The notes under the pieces were generated by a model, which was given only the letters and a program-made list of their open reading frames with translations, did not search any database and was not told the DNA's origin. A stretch of 64,000 nt of DNA from NCBI GenBank assembly GCA_012064415.1, contig SSNU01000034.1, positions 1 to 64,000 on the forward strand, given 5' to 3'. Below are positions 33,601 through 44,691 of this stretch, one piece after another. The position numbers and the translations under genes are program-made. The number at the start of each line of letters is the position of its first letter. Position 1 is the stretch's first letter. This DNA comes from Gyrodactylus bullatarudis (lineage: Eukaryota; Platyhelminthes; Monogenea; Gyrodactylidea; Gyrodactylidae).

Positions 33601-36180
33601 GCTATGAGAGATAAAATCGATATTTGAGAAAAAATTAAAAAAGAGAAGAGAAGAATTTCTCTCATTTTCCAAATTAGTAAATTATTATTTCAGGAGAATA
33701 TAAATTTTAATTAGTCAACTCTCGGGACCATATTCTAAATCTTTTTCATCTTTCGAGCCTCATCGAGGGGGGTTTTTTTGCCGTATATGAAGCCAAGTTG
33801 ATCAGCAATCACTTTTCCATTGGGCAAAACGAATCGTTAATAACCAAAGAAAAATTTTTCAAGGACTAGGATTGAAATTTTCTATGGTTTATTAGGAGAT
33901 ATTAGCCAAAAAAATGAACATTTTCATTTCAAGAGACGACTCCAAGGTGATAAAATATTAGAATTCTACGGGTATGGTTTCTTGTTCTTTTCTATAGAAT
34001 ATCTGTGTTTAGAATTCTTAAGTTTGTTTAAACTTCTCAATAAACTATATAGTAGCTGGATAAATAATAGTTTATTCGAAAGAAGATGTAACGCATTTCA
34101 CACAGCTTTACTATTAATAATTCGAATTGAAAGATATCCAAAATATTTTGTTCACTCCTGATTAAAATGGAATTTTTTCAAGTTTATAGAGCTCATTAAG
34201 ATGTTTGTTTACTGGTAGTAACCAAAATCAGGTAACAAGGGTTTTCAAAAAAAATTTACTGATTTTGTAGAAAATAACTCGTATGAACAAAAACTATGGG
34301 TTGTAAATACGCTGATTACTAATCAACAGTTGTTTTAATCGATTAAAAATTAGTTCATCTTTTGATCCAAAAATTGGCCATTTTTGAAGTTTTAGCAGAA
34401 AGAGTTCAGGCGGTTGCATATTTGAATTCTACAGGTATGATTAATCGAAAAAAGTTATCTTACTACTTATCTATGATTTAAGTAAGTAGGTTTCCAAAAA
34501 AACGCTTAGGTTGAACAAAAAATAATTCAAGGCAATATAAGATTTTCAATTCAAATAGACGGCGTATTTGGACCACTGATCAGGGAAGGGTGTAAGGAAA
34601 ACCAAGTGTCGAAACAATGTGTCCCTGTCTAGGAAATAAATTGGCAAATTTGGATTCAGTTGAAATAACACAACACTAAACTAATTTTAGCTAATCTCAA
34701 GTAAATATTTCCTCTAACTATTATTGCTGTATATTATCTGCAGTACCATAGATATATTGGGGGAGGAAAATATGCCATAATTAGTCACATAATTAAATGG
34801 GAAAGATAAAAATATTGATTTGACAGATGTTTGATAACATGTTTTTCAAAAACCTCTAGTTTACAAGATATTGTCCCAAAAGAATGACCATTTTTAGACC
34901 TTGAAAATGGCCAACGTTTTTATTTCAAGAGATGACATAAATTTGATAACATATTTGAATTTTACGGGTATGGTTTCTCGATCGTTATAATTGGTTTTTC
35001 AAAAAAACATTCTTTATATTTTTAAGGAAATTTTATTATTATTTTAAAGACAAGTCATTTTAAAATTGTTATAACTTCTCAATAGAAAATTGTAGCTTGA
35101 TAGGTTATAGTTCATTCGAATGAAAATTAGTTCTTCTTTCAGAAAAGTGGTCAATAAACTATTTTTAATTTCTTTAAAACATGGCTTGAGAAAGTAACAT
35201 GTCCCATAATATGACCCGCTGTGGCTAAAAGGGTTAATAACCATAGATTACAATATAATTGTAGTTTGTTAATTATAGTTTTGAATTTCTATGGTTTTTA
35301 ATATATCTTCATTCTATTTTCTTAATGAAATTCTTAATCTGAAATCTGAAAGATCTAAATGGGGATCAAAGTGGGTAAAGATTTGAAAGTAAGGTTAAAT
35401 TTTGGCCGAAGAAGAATATTTCAAGTCATACAAATGGGAAATTGGCTATTTCATTCAAGTGAATAGTTTGAATTTTCATGTGACTTATTGATCTGTTAAA
35501 CATATCTTTTAGATAAGATAAATAGATAGATTCTCTTCACACACAATCAAATATATATCATTTTATTTTAAAACAACAGATATCTATACTAATAAAAATT
35601 ATCATAATAAACGATTGAAGATTGAAGAAGAAAACGTGCAATTGATTAGTTAATTGATTGATAACCAACTCAAATTCCAACTAGCTCAAAGTCATGCTCA
35701 ATGTAAACTTGATTAGAGGAAATAGGCTTTAGAGGAATACAGGTAGACTTGTCAATACGTTAGAATTATACATTGATCAAGAGTTAGAAAGAACCATCTC
35801 ACTTGGAAATGTAACAGTTAATAATTCAATAAATTTAGAGTCTTAAACAAGATTAGATAAATGTTAATTTTAGAGCAGTATGCACTGCATACCATGCAGT
35901 ACTCACATGTATTTGCATAGGTTTCATGAGATTCATTGAGACTAATCCTTGAATCTTTCTTCTCTTGGCCAATATTATTCATGAGATAGTCATTGTAGGT
36001 GAAACTCTGAGGGCTTGGCGATGGACTTGTCACCTTGGTCTGTATCTCGACTCTATTACTTGAAGTTCTTTTATAGACGATATCGCCATAATTTATGCTG
36101 ACATCAGAGTTCATTAAAGATTCCATCCAGAGAATAGCTAGGTGATCAAGGTTGCAAAAGGTTTTTGTCACATAATCCAA
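18645..36180 (-). CDS. AMPK gamma subunit-like protein (four CBS motifs)
   Basis: Gamma subunits bind AMP/ATP and regulate the AMPK heterotrimer. Exons: 35907-36180, 32419-32585, 30963-31124, 29021-29260, 27489-27525, 25813-25902, 24754-24894, 20695-21486, 20561-20635, 19493-19573, 18645-18873. All join in frame except 25813-25902 to 24754-24894, where a small exon is probably missing. The first ~320 aa are a Ser/Asn-rich extension (FCERCIHHD cysteine pair, poly-Asn, KFFSRIRSISASH). CBS1: AYDVMPDSAKFVILD and LLENGIQAAPIW. CBS2: VVIVDPNLGNSIGLITIDRL. CBS3: LPVMHDCKFVGILSPGDIL. CBS4: LLIYDRNEERFTGLITAVDL. Sequence is very divergent: the CBS1 Asp of family TITDF reads LTAVQ, and HYFLEG follows CBS3 almost directly. 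After CBS4 comes a cysteine cluster, CNCCCCKCQIC. The 3' end is unresolved. Confidence 0.8.
18935..19415. repeat. Repeat family A, truncated copy
   Basis: It lies in a CBS-gene intron. It has the TTTGGCGCCAAAT core at its left and the full right end (AGTAGGATTCC..., GATTTTTATAAAAATCACAGATTCCCA...). The left terminal arm is missing. Confidence 0.7.
23121..23973. mobile_element. Non-autonomous DNA transposon with ~70-bp terminal inverted repeats
   Basis: Left end GAGTTTCCACATTGACCATT (23121-23140) is repeated inverted at the right end (to 23973). Similarity runs about 70 bp through TTATATGACTAAATAAAGTAATAAAT. The inside is AT-rich and includes a 124-codon open frame (23391-23765) without a transposase motif I recognise. 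It lies in a large intron of the AMPK gamma-like gene. No clear target-site duplication was found. Confidence 0.8.
24006..24345. repeat. Decayed repeat of the A type
   Basis: This contains an A-family-like right end (CTTGATGAAAAAATGAGATT, TTTTGTAAAAATCATGAATTCCCAA) and inner sequences resembling other A copies. A short variant of the inner block (AAACACTCCATT.ACGTGCGAAAGTCTACTTC) also occurs near 37212. Confidence 0.5.
26503..27233. repeat. Near-perfect 307-bp inverted repeat (foldback)
   Basis: Arms 26503-26809 and 26927-27233 are almost identical in reverse complement (I see one mismatch), separated by 117 nt. Both arms encode the same 50-codon open frame beginning MDKTEIMQVYKSYF, minus strand on the left and plus strand on the right. 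A more diverged single arm is at 32935-33260. The unit lies in an intron of the AMPK gamma-like gene. RNA from either strand would fold into a long hairpin. Confidence 0.9.
29625..30382. repeat. Repeat family A, diverged copy
   Basis: It has TTTGGCGCCAAAT at 29650 and again, inverted, near 30301, and a right end (ATCATAGATCCTCAACTATATATAAATTAGCTTTA) like other A copies. It is intronic and non-coding. Confidence 0.55.
32935..33260. repeat. Single diverged copy of the 26.5-kb foldback arm
   Basis: The same order of blocks as the left arm and spacer at 26580-26870: TCTTCACACGCCTTCTTC, GTTTTGTCCAATCAGAT, TTGATAATCAGAA, CTTCCTTCTTTTGCCAAA, then CCATTAAAAGTATCATTATT. It shows that the foldback was built from a pre-existing dispersed repeat. 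Confidence 0.75.
34280..34490. repeat. Dispersed repeat family C
   Basis: This block matches 43050-43260 in reverse complement (ACGCTGATTACTAATCAACA, TTGATCCAAAAATTGGCCAT, AAGTTTTAGCAGAAAGAGTT). Neighbouring blocks at 33930-34090 and 34920-35150 carry related strings (GAATTCTACGGGTATGGTTTCT, TTGTAGCTTGATAGGTTATAGTTCATTCGA). The latter recurs at 62100-62475. It is old, non-coding and dispersed. Confidence 0.6.
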
Positions 36181-36400
36181 TAGGAGTCAAGAGAGTTGGT
36201 TGAAAAGGAGATATAATGACCTTGCAATGCCTATCACGTGAAATAACATCACACATTGAATTCTATTGGTCGAAATCAATAGGAGCTCTCTGATTGGTTA
36301 GAAAATCTCGTCAATGAAATCACACCTCAGGAATGTTGTTACGTGATATACATTTTAATCTACATGACATGCTGAGTCATCAATATGTAATTACAATTTA
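36181..36400 (-). promoter_or_regulatory. Candidate promoter of the AMPK gamma-like gene
   Basis: Within 120 bp of the start codon, on the gene's sense strand, are two CCAAT boxes (ATTGG on the plus strand at 36265-36269 and 36293-36297) and a palindromic E-box CACGTG at 36235-36240. The region is less AT-biased than its surroundings. Function is inferred from motif clustering only. Confidence 0.4.
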
Positions 36401-36746
36401 CAATACCTAAATGCTTCATATAAATTCTGAGTACATTAATTTTCCAAATTTTTGAGCATTTTGATTCGAAAATCTTGGCTTAAGAATTTCATGACAAAAT
36501 ATAAAATTTCTCATAGAAATACAAGTAGCTACTTTAAAGTAAATAGTATTTTAAAATAAATATAAAAAGAAAATTTATTAATTTCAAAAAATTCTATACA
36601 AAATCTAATTTCTGTAAATTATTTTTAACTTTAAAATTGATAATAAACAATGAATGAATGACATGTTAGAGGAGAGTACACTGAATTCTCAAGCTGCATA
36701 AAGGTATATTATTATTATTACTTCATGATTTTGTTAAATTTCAAAG

Positions 36747-39700
36747 CTAAGAGCTAAATGAGTTGGTGTTGACCCTTGACCGGTTCCTACTAACATCCAG
36801 GAGGAATTTGTCACCTTCCTCTGGTTGCAAGGAGTAGATCATCCTGGAACAAGATCGTAACTCTTCCGGACCTTGGACTTGGCTAATGATTTTGTCAAAG
36901 TAAAATAGTCTAATCTGACGTAGGCTAACGTCTCCATTCTTCTGTATGCCAAAGAGGGCTGCCAATTCTTCCTTGGCCTGGCCAAAAGTATAGTCTGTCT
37001 TTAGCAAGTGTTCCTTCTACAAAAGAAAACAAAATATCAAATCAATCAAGCAAGTTCATCGGGTCGGTATGTACTTGAGTTAAAATACTCTTTATTAATA
37101 ATCTAATGTCTAATGTGGAGCTAGATTTGGTATGAGTTTATGTTTTATTCTTTTGTTTATCTTGAATAGATTTTTATCATTAGACAAGTAAAACAAGTCG
37201 TTGATATTTTAGGAAACACTCCATTTACGTGCGAAAGTCTACTTCATATTAATCGACCTCTTTCACTGCGTGTAAATTGAATAAATAAGGATAATCCAAG
37301 ATCAGTTCAAATTGAGTGTTGATAATTGGTTTCTTTGTCTATTGGTGATACTGAGAAATAAAATTTGATCTCTCATATACCTTGAGATCAACAAAAAATT
37401 TTAAATATTCATTTTATTAGTGTTTGATTAAATTACAATCGCGCTAATAGGGATATACGAATTGATTTCTTTCTTTGAACAACATAAAAGTCAAAATTCT
37501 CAACCATATTTTTTGCTTGCTAAATTTATACAGAATTATTGAATTTTCAGTAAAAATAGCTAAGATACTCGTTTGAAAAAAATGAACAATTGAGCAACGA
37601 TTAAATATTTTAAGAGAAGCCTATGTAATTTAGATTAAGGGTGCGATTCGCTTTCCTCCGAATAACTCACTATTTTTTATAGAATGTAGTCCTCACATGA
37701 GGTTACACATATTTTTGAAAAGGAAAAATCATCCCACGGTTCAAATTATCGCTCGAGAAAGTTTTGTGTTCCCCTAAAGTTAAAAAGTTTAGCCTATCCT
37801 CTACTACGTAGCACCATGTAGAGTTGAATGTTCTCAAGGCCATTTGATCCTCAAATTCTCCAAGACCATTTTATCTCAATTTTCCAGAATTTTGATGTTT
37901 CCTTACCTGTTTTCCCTATTGATTTCAATTTTCCCCTTATAAAACCTAACCAACTCATTGACATTATTCTTAATTCATCCTCCATCAGGAGGAAAGATAT
38001 TTATAACATCTCTATGGAATTATTGCTCTCCCTTCCTTTCAAATTTTTTGAACATCTTTCTGATTTTTACAATGACATTCTCTTTACGTGTATTATTCCT
38101 AATGAATGGCTTATTATTAAAACTACTCCTATCCCTAAAGTTGCATCTCCTAAATCCAAAGACGATTTTCGTCCCATATCCAACCTTCCCATCTTTTTAT
38201 CTATTATTGACAAATTTTTACCTGACTATTTTGTCACATTAGTCCCGCACAATATTAACCCCTGCCAATTCGGATTTATCAAGAACGAAAGCACCTCATC
38301 TACCATACTCAAATTTACTGACCACTGCCTCGATCTCTCTTACGAAAATCATAAAGCACTTGCATTTTACATTGATATCTCAAAGGCTTTTGATAAGCTA
38401 CCTTTCCATATTATTATTGACTCTCTAATTCCTTTCAAACCATCAAATGCCTATATTAATCTCCTCAAATCATTTTTAACCAACAGGACTCAATTTACAT
38501 CTTTTAACGCCAACGCTAGCTCATCCTCATTAGTTAACTCAGGTGTACCTCAAGGCTCTTCGATTGGTCCCTTCCTGTTCAACCTGGTGTTTGCCAAACT
38601 TCAGCCCCCATCGTCCATTATTAAATTCTTCAAATACGCTGACAATATAAAAATTTTTAAAGTCATCCCAACCATATCTCTGAAGCTGACATCGACAACC
38701 TTATGAGTTACTTGCACAGAGAATTGTCTGATCTCAACCTAACTATCAATACTGGTAAAACTAAAATGATGCCTCTCTTTAACTCAACCCTCCCCAACAA
38801 ATACTTGGTATATCTCACTAAATCTGTCAAAGATTTGGGTATTTCCTATGATCATAACCTCTCTATGGCTCCGCATCTCAAATCAGTTAAAAGGGACTCA
38901 AATTTCTCAATTTTGACAATGAAAAACCTTATAACCTCTAAACCCCTACGATTAATTTTATATAAACAAATGATCGTACCTACATTTGACTATGCATCCG
39001 GACTTATAAGGAATATAACCCGTAAGGTTAGTGATGAACTTGAGAAAATTCAAAGGAGATTTCTTCGTTCTTGTTTTGGCCCTTTTTCCTCTCTGGACTC
39101 GCAGACTTGCCTTCTCTATTTCTCTCCAGATTCAATCCAAAGAACTCTCGCCATCCCACCAGGAAAAACTTGAAGTTCACATGCCTTCTCAACAACACTC
39201 TTGTCCTGAAGACTAGTTTCAACATTGATATCTACTCCCTCTCGTATTTGCAAATCCGCAACATATGCGCCTTTCTTTACATGCTAATTCCACCAACATC
39301 AGATATAAACTGGAATTATTTTATTAAACCTTATCAATAACCAAGATTCAAATTTGTAAATATTTTTTATATTTACCTCGAGATTCTACTAAATAAATTA
39401 AATTTTCTATCAAAAAGGCAGAAAACTGAATCAAAATCTTAAACTGAAAAGGAGTGAAATTCCTCAAACCAAGCAGATGGTGATGATGAATTTCACTAAT
39501 GTTGCATTGATATGTTGGTTTAGAAAATCTCCATAGAAGTCATGTGCTCTGGAAATATGCATATATATAATAGATCCATTGGCACACACACTTCCAATAT
39601 GAATATTTATGCAATTCTTTCTATTTATTTACTCGCTAGTACAGTATCATCATCAGCATTCTGTATTATATGAAATGGGGTGGATGGGGTTATTTTTATA

Positions 39701-41166
39701 GATTTCTTATTCTATCATTGGCTATATTTTCCTTTATTGTCTAAAATTTTTAATTTTGCATGATGATGTAAGAACCATTAGAGAAAGAAAAAAAACTAAG
39801 AAAGAAATCAATCAAGTATCCTAAATTTTGAAAGTTTCGGTGTGCATTATTATTGCTTACCTCCTCTCCATTGAATTCAACCTTGATTGAAACTTCTCTA
39901 TTTGGCGACAAATCAATATCAGCCAGGGCATTCAAATGCCCGTGTTTAGCCTCTAGCTCATGAAAACTAAAAAAGATCATTTCATTATTTTAGTTTCTCT
40001 TATTATTGGTTTAGATTTGTCCAGAGAACCTACCGTTTAGGTCTATCATTTGTATCGAGATTATAAGAGTTTCTCAGTAAAAATCTTTCAGCTCTTTCTC
40101 GTTCTACGGGGCTGATTGGTGCACAATTCAATATCTGCAAATTTGGCATACGAGAAATAATTTGTTTTCGATAATCATCAGCATCGGTATTCTGCATTTA
40201 GATTAAGAGAAAAACACCAGAATCTAATTATTTATGTATGTATGAAATTTGTCATAGTTAAATGTACTTGAAATACTGGTAATCTAGTTCCAACCTTGAG
40301 AGTGCTCAACATTGGAAGCCAACTATTGAGACAGTCAAAGGACTTTAAATCTCTAACTTTGGTATCCTGAAGATTTAGTGAGGTTAATTTATTCAAAAAT
40401 GTATGTGAGATTCCAACATAGTCTGGAATCTCCTCGAGATCATTTCCAAGAAGAACCAGGTTCTTCAAATTGGGAAAGATTAAATTGAGGGGTTTCACAT
40501 TTCTATTCCAGTCCAGGGGTCCATTGTGACTGTAGAAAAAATTTTCTAGCTTGGGAAAGATTGGCCAAACAGAAGGGTCCTTGGATAAAAACTCATCCAA
40601 ATGGCCGTTTTGATTGCCAAAGTCATTTAGGGCTATGTGAAGTGTTTCTAGACTAAGGAGAAATCAATTAATTCAATTTACTTTGGGAAAATATTCAGCA
40701 GATCAAGGATTGTCAGCCAGTTGATAAAGGTACCATTGAGAACTAGAGTGTTCATATTTTGATACTCCTTATAGTTTGAGGATGAAAATGAATTTTTCTT
40801 GGCATTTGACTGAATTAAATAAGTGGGAATTTGAGAAGACCTCTCATTTTTAGTCCCATAGTTACCCAGAGGATTATGACTCAAATTCAGCATTTTAAGA
40901 TTGGGTAAAGATTCCAAGAGGAGAAAGACTTGCTCAAAAGACTCTATTTTGTTGTGACCTAAATCAAGTTCTTCACAGTAGCTACCGAAGCTTTCAATGT
41001 CTTCTTTTCTTCCGACGTTTGAAATATTCCTATTTTCCATGCAAATAACCTTAGATACACCGAATTTCTGAGTAGTAGTCCATTTTATTGGGCTGACTGG
41101 ACTTCCAGGACTATCATCGTTCATATCATCTATATTAACTCGTATAGCATCGACTAAAGTAATCAT
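36747..41166 (-). CDS. TBCEL: Tubulin-specific chaperone cofactor E-like protein
   Basis: TBCEL-type proteins promote tubulin disassembly and turnover in the cytoplasm. Five exons join in frame to 467 aa: 40682-41166, 40268-40652, 40034-40191, 39861-39966, 36747-37016. There is no CAP-Gly domain, which separates it from TBCE. Leucine-rich repeats span about residues 40-260 (CEELDLGHNKIESFE, LPNLKMLNLSHNPLG, FPNLKNLVLLGNDLEEIP, LTSLNLQDTKV). They are followed by RMPNLQILNCAPISPVERE, a linker (FHELEAKHGHLNALADIDLS) and a C-terminal ubiquitin-like domain (FGQAKEELAALFGI, LFYFDKIISQVQGPEEL, DKFLLDV). The first intron is 29 nt, then 76, 67 and 2844 nt; the last contains a dead LINE. The first ~35 aa (acidic, SPGSPVSP) resemble the family's short N-terminal leader. 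Confidence 0.93.
37828..39345 (+). mobile_element. Decayed non-LTR retrotransposon (LINE) in TBCEL intron 4
   Basis: Inserted antisense to TBCEL. The first frame (37828-38706) has reverse-transcriptase blocks DDFRPISNLP, AFYIDISKAFDKLPFH and VNSGVPQGSSIGPFLFNL, then FKYADN where the catalytic box should be YADD. After a frame change at about 38700 the thumb region continues (LNLTINTGKTKMM, VKDLGISYD, PTFDYASGLIRNI, QRRFLRSCFGP). The endonuclease half is absent. The mutated catalytic Asp, frameshift and 5' truncation make it inactive. It is the longest member here of the family also seen at 9.6, 43.5 and 45.2 kb. Confidence 0.9.
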
Positions 41167-41312
41167 TTTGATTAGATTGATAGGTAATCAAATTTGTTCC
41201 AATGCTATGATCATCTGATATTTATAAGTTAGCTTATAAAAACAAAAATTTTCGGATTCTAGGAATTGAAAATTAGTTTTAGTCATACGTAATTACAAAA
41301 AAAATTCATGAC
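41167..41312. promoter_or_regulatory. Bidirectional promoter TBCEL/WDR55
   Basis: Only 146 bp separate the divergent start codons. The interval has a CCAAT box (about 41200 on the plus strand) and a TTATAAAAA stretch near 41235. A TTTTAG acceptor-like site lies before the WDR55 start (41281). Shared regulation is inferred from the spacing. Confidence 0.5.
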
Positions 41313-42721
41313 ATGTCTAGAAAGTATACATGTCGTATAGGATTTGAGGGAATTTCCCAGGTAGCATTTTCCTCTGAAACCGATAGGTATTTAGCTGCTA
41401 TTGGAACTACCGGTGGGAGAGTTCGTATGTATGTTTCTTGTAGATAATTTAAGATATACTATGAATGAAAAAGAAATTGAAGAGATTTTCCGAAAAAAAT
41501 GGCACGAGAGCATTTATAAATTAAAATTCTTTCCTGATAACAATGAAATAATTTCCACAAGTGGTGTTGGCGGATTAAAAATCCATAAAATGGAAACATT
41601 CGAGCAAGTTCTCTATGATTCTGATAGTCACGAAGATAACCCGATTACTGGGCTTACTGTTCTAGATTATAATCGTTTTGTTACTGGTGATAGCCAGGGA
41701 TTCATCAGGGTAAATTATTTTTTTGTCTCTATAAATAAACTACCAATTTATCGTACTCAAAATTTGATAAAATATTTAATTCCAGATGTTTGACAGGAGG
41801 CGGCCTGATCCTCTCGTGTGTGAAATCAAACCTGAGCCCGACGAAGATGGCAACATAGACATTGATAATGATTTATATACCATTAACGATATGACTCAGA
41901 GATTCGATATGCCTGAAACTATTCTTTCTGCAAGAGATGACGGAGCATTAGTGATTCATGACTTAAAAATGCGTAGACACCAGATGACCTCTGACACAGT
42001 GGGTTACAGTGCTCGTACAATTGAAATAATTAAAGACGGTATGAAAGTTCTTGTTGGCACAGACGAGGGTGTCATAGCAATCTTCAGTTGGAACGAATTC
42101 GGAAATATTTCAGATCGTTTTCCTGCACGTCTAGAGAGATCTGATAAATCATCTCTAAAGGGAAGTGGAGCTGGCTGGCCAGCTGTTGAGGATATATCTA
42201 GAGTGACTGAAGATATTATTGCAGTTGCTACTGACGATGGAGTCATATCAACACTCAATGTTCTCCCTAATCGATACTTGACCATAATAGGTCATCATGC
42301 TCCCAAAAATACTGAGGGAGGTGGAGATTGTCTAGCAATCGACACGTCGGGAGACGCAAAGTTCATTATTTCCGGTAATCCCCTCTCGGCAGACTTGATG
42401 ATGCATTCTCTTGAAGAGAGCCACAAAAAGTCGAAGCAGGAGAAGAAGCGACTTCTCCTACCTCTTTCCAAGCGAGACTGTTCCATGAAAAAGGTAACAC
42501 GTCTTGAGAAGTCCTCCAATGCCAAGCAACTTTTGCATTTAAAGAATGAGTTTGGTGACTTTCTCTCTGGTATGGTCACCAAGACTGAGAATGGTAATGA
42601 CGATGATGTTGACAGTGAAGGTGAGGGTGAAGATTCCAATTCAGATGATGACGATGATGATGATAGTGATAACGGGGAAGACTCTGAATCCTCCGAAACA
42701 ATTGATTCAGATTCCGAGTGA
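41313..42721 (+). CDS. WDR55: WD repeat-containing protein 55
   Basis: WDR55-type proteins are nucleolar WD40 proteins needed for rRNA maturation. Three exons, 41313-41428, 41454-41709 and 41786-42721, join in frame to 435 aa. The start is MSRKYTCRIGFEGISQVAFS. WD repeats follow (RYLAAIGTTGGRVRIYTMNE across the first splice; IYKLKFFPDNNEIISTSG; TGDSQGFIRMFDRRRPDPL; EGVIAIFSWNEFGNISDRF; TDDGVISTLNVLPNRYLTII), matching family strings such as FNWNGFGxxSDRF and VNILPNR. The C-terminus is strongly acidic (Asp/Glu/Ser run), as in the family. Intron 1 is only 25 nt (GTATGT...TTTAAG). This choice restores the WD strand GGRVRIY; the unspliced frame hits a stop after GGRVRMYVSCR. Confidence 0.93.
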
Positions 42722-43050
42722 ATAAACTTTATTTATAAACTTTTTAAAAATAAAACTTGTTTCAATCTATAATAAATTATATCTTGACTACTTTATAGTA
42801 GAAATACCAAAATAAAATAATTAATTTCATATTTTTTCTCTTGGCCTCATTGTTCGTCTAAGCCAAAGGAAATACTTAGTCTACCAACCATTCGACATAA
42901 AATCAATTAGTCTCCTAGAATACGCAAAAATCTCAGCTCTATCATTCGTCAAACTCGTGCTATACTAACTCAGAGAAAGGTGTTTTTTCCAAATATTGTA
43001 TTTTTGTTTGAAACGTTTTTTTGAAACCTTCCTCCCTAAACTATAGATAA
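42722..43050. other. WDR55 3' flank with LINE debris
   Basis: AATAAA-type polyadenylation signals (about 42750) follow the WDR55 stop. On the minus strand at about 42840-42985 there is a decayed frame (LTN-x-AEIFAYS, LWLRRTMR) related to the remnants at 1372-1653 and 775-800. No gene is seen. Confidence 0.45.
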
Positions 43051-43260
43051 GAAGTAAGATAACTTTTTTCGAGTAATCATACCCGTACAATTTAAATATG
43101 CGACCGCATGAACTCCTTCTGCTAAAGCTCCAAAGATGGTCAATTTTTGGATCAGTAAATGATCTAATTTCTGATCGATAACTCTTAAACTAAAAATTAT
43201 TGCGTTAAAACAACTTTTGATTAGTGATCAGCGTATTCACAAAAATAGTCTATTAGATTG
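43050..43260. repeat. Dispersed repeat family C, inverted copy
   Basis: Reverse-complement match to 34280-34490 (see that entry), ending at CGCTGATCACTAATCAAAAG on the complementary strand. Confidence 0.65.
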
Positions 43261-43486
43261 AATTCGAGTCACGGAAAATATTCTCTGGGATTTTAAGGGT
43301 AAAGTTTACTATTGAATTTATTTTTCATCCTATTTGTCATGTGGAATGAAAGTCTTGCTTTTGAATTTACTAACTCGACTTTTGATTTTATTTTTTTTCA
43401 AACGGAATGGAAGTTGTAAAACAGGGGAGAGTTAATGAATTTACTTTCTTTTTTATTGGAGACTCTCCAATGGAGAGTTTTTCCTT

Positions 43487-44040
43487 TTGATTTTCAATTC
43501 TTTTACTCAATTACTGTACTATAATATCAAACTTGACACCTCAGTTTCCGCAGTAAACATCCTTAAATCCCTAAGAATCAAATCGTACTACCCACGAAAA
43601 TTTGTTCATGCGCCAGACCTAAGACTACTGTTATTCAAACAATGTATTCTGCCCCATCTCGACTACGGAGCTTCGTTGTTATGTAACTTACCAGCGGAGA
43701 AAATTAAAAAAACTCTCCAGTATAAGTTCCTCCGATTTTGTTTTGCACCATATTTGTACAAAGAGCTACTTAACAGATCAAATCTCCACCCTATTTGGAT
43801 GAGAAGGAATGCAGCAGTTTACCACAAGATTCCTCCTCCTCCTCCTCCTGACCGCTGTTATCATCTATGCTCCCCAAGAGGTTTTACAATACTATCGAAC
43901 TACCCTGCACCCCCTCAGACACAGATTCCAATAAAATTTTTAAAAACCAAAAATTTTCACAGGTTGTAAATATTATTGCAAACTTTGTACCAGATACACA
44001 AAACTACTTTACTGATTTTTTCAAATAAAAAGGTTTAATT
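43487..44040 (+). mobile_element. LINE 3' end (RT C-terminus and 3' UTR)
   Basis: The frame 43487-43969 contains SLRIKSYYPRKFVHAPDLRL, LPHLDYGASLLCNLP and HPIWMRRNAAVYHKIP, a short proline run, then SPRGFTILSN. A 3' UTR with TTTTTTCAAATAAAAAGG near 44015 is shared with the 9.56-kb copy. It is 5' truncated and has no catalytic domain. Confidence 0.8.
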
Positions 44041-44199
44041 CATGCTTGTCTTGATAGAGAGATTTGAGAATAGCAATTTAAATTTGAATATCACATTCTC
44101 TTCGTGATAAGCGACGCATTTTCGTGAGAAGAATGAAAAGGAATTGAATTTCTAAATAGAAAATTCACATTCTACTAACTTTGTGTGTGAGTGATAACG

Positions 44200-44514
44200 A
44201 TGCTAGATTCGATTCTCTCAGTCTTTAGTTCCAGTGACGGGAAGAAGAAGTCGAAAAAGGGTAATAAGAAAAGTAGTCAAAAGAAAAAGTCCTTCTTCAG
44301 TTCAATATTTGGCTCGGAGGATGAAAGTGAAGGCGGCGGAAAGGGGGATCCATTTGGCATTTTCTCCGAGGATGAAGATGATCCAAAGACTCGAAAGTTG
44401 AAGGAGAAAATTGCTGAGAAGCAAAGAAAGAGGCGAAAGAGGAGACGAGGAGATGGCTTCAGCATTGGTCAACTTTTCGGTATTGACAATAGCTATAAAA
44501 ATATTAGGGCGTAA
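44200..44514 (+). CDS. Orphan basic/acidic protein, paralog 1 (104 aa, maybe partial)
   Basis: Starts ATG at 44200: MLDSILSVFSSSDGKKKSKK, then KKKSFFSSIFGSEDESEGG, DPFGIFSEDEDD, a very basic helix (KLKEKIAEKQRKRRKRRR) and GFSIGQLFGI. The same order of blocks occurs 3.1 kb downstream at 47609, on the same strand, with only modest identity: MLD[ST]I[LI]S, K/S-rich, S[SI]F[ST][ST][IL]FG, acidic, D[PL]F, basic, FSIG[EQ][LF]FGI. The retained blocks in an otherwise diverged sequence suggest selection on the motifs. The listed stop is at 44512-44514. A donor-like GTAACT overlaps the last codons, so the gene may continue into exons I cannot place; a family A repeat has inserted downstream. Family not recognised. 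The charge pattern suggests a nuclear or nucleic-acid-associated protein, an inference only. Confidence 0.6.
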   Translation: MLDSILSVFSSSDGKKKSKKGNKKSSQKKKSFFSSIFGSEDESEGGGKGDPFGIFSEDEDDPKTRKLKEKIAEKQRKRRKRRRGDGFSIGQLFGIDNSYKNIRA

Positions 44515-44691
44515 CTGTACAAAATTTTTCAAGTCAAAGTCTAATAAAAACCAAGAGAAACCAACAAACTCAAATCTTTCACTTTACACACTCTATAGAC
44601 TGTTTATTATAGTTTTGATACTTTAAAGTTGACTAATTGGAAACTTTGAAACCCCCTTTCTACAGCTTTTGACTGGAATCTCCAAAAAAAT
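44515..44691. other. Flank of orphan paralog 1
   Basis: AT-rich, with AATAAAAACC near 44541 that could be a polyadenylation signal. It is followed by the family A element. Confidence 0.35.

Noticed and set aside
41410..41453. Alternative WDR55 first introns of 19 nt (from 41425) or 31 nt (from 41413)
   Set aside because: Both keep the frame, but the 19-nt option is implausibly short, and both lose the WD strand GGRVRIY that the 25-nt intron restores.
42295..42639. 114-codon antisense ORF within WDR55
   Set aside because: It is the complement of the acidic/serine-rich WDR55 C-terminus, whose codon bias leaves the antisense frame open.
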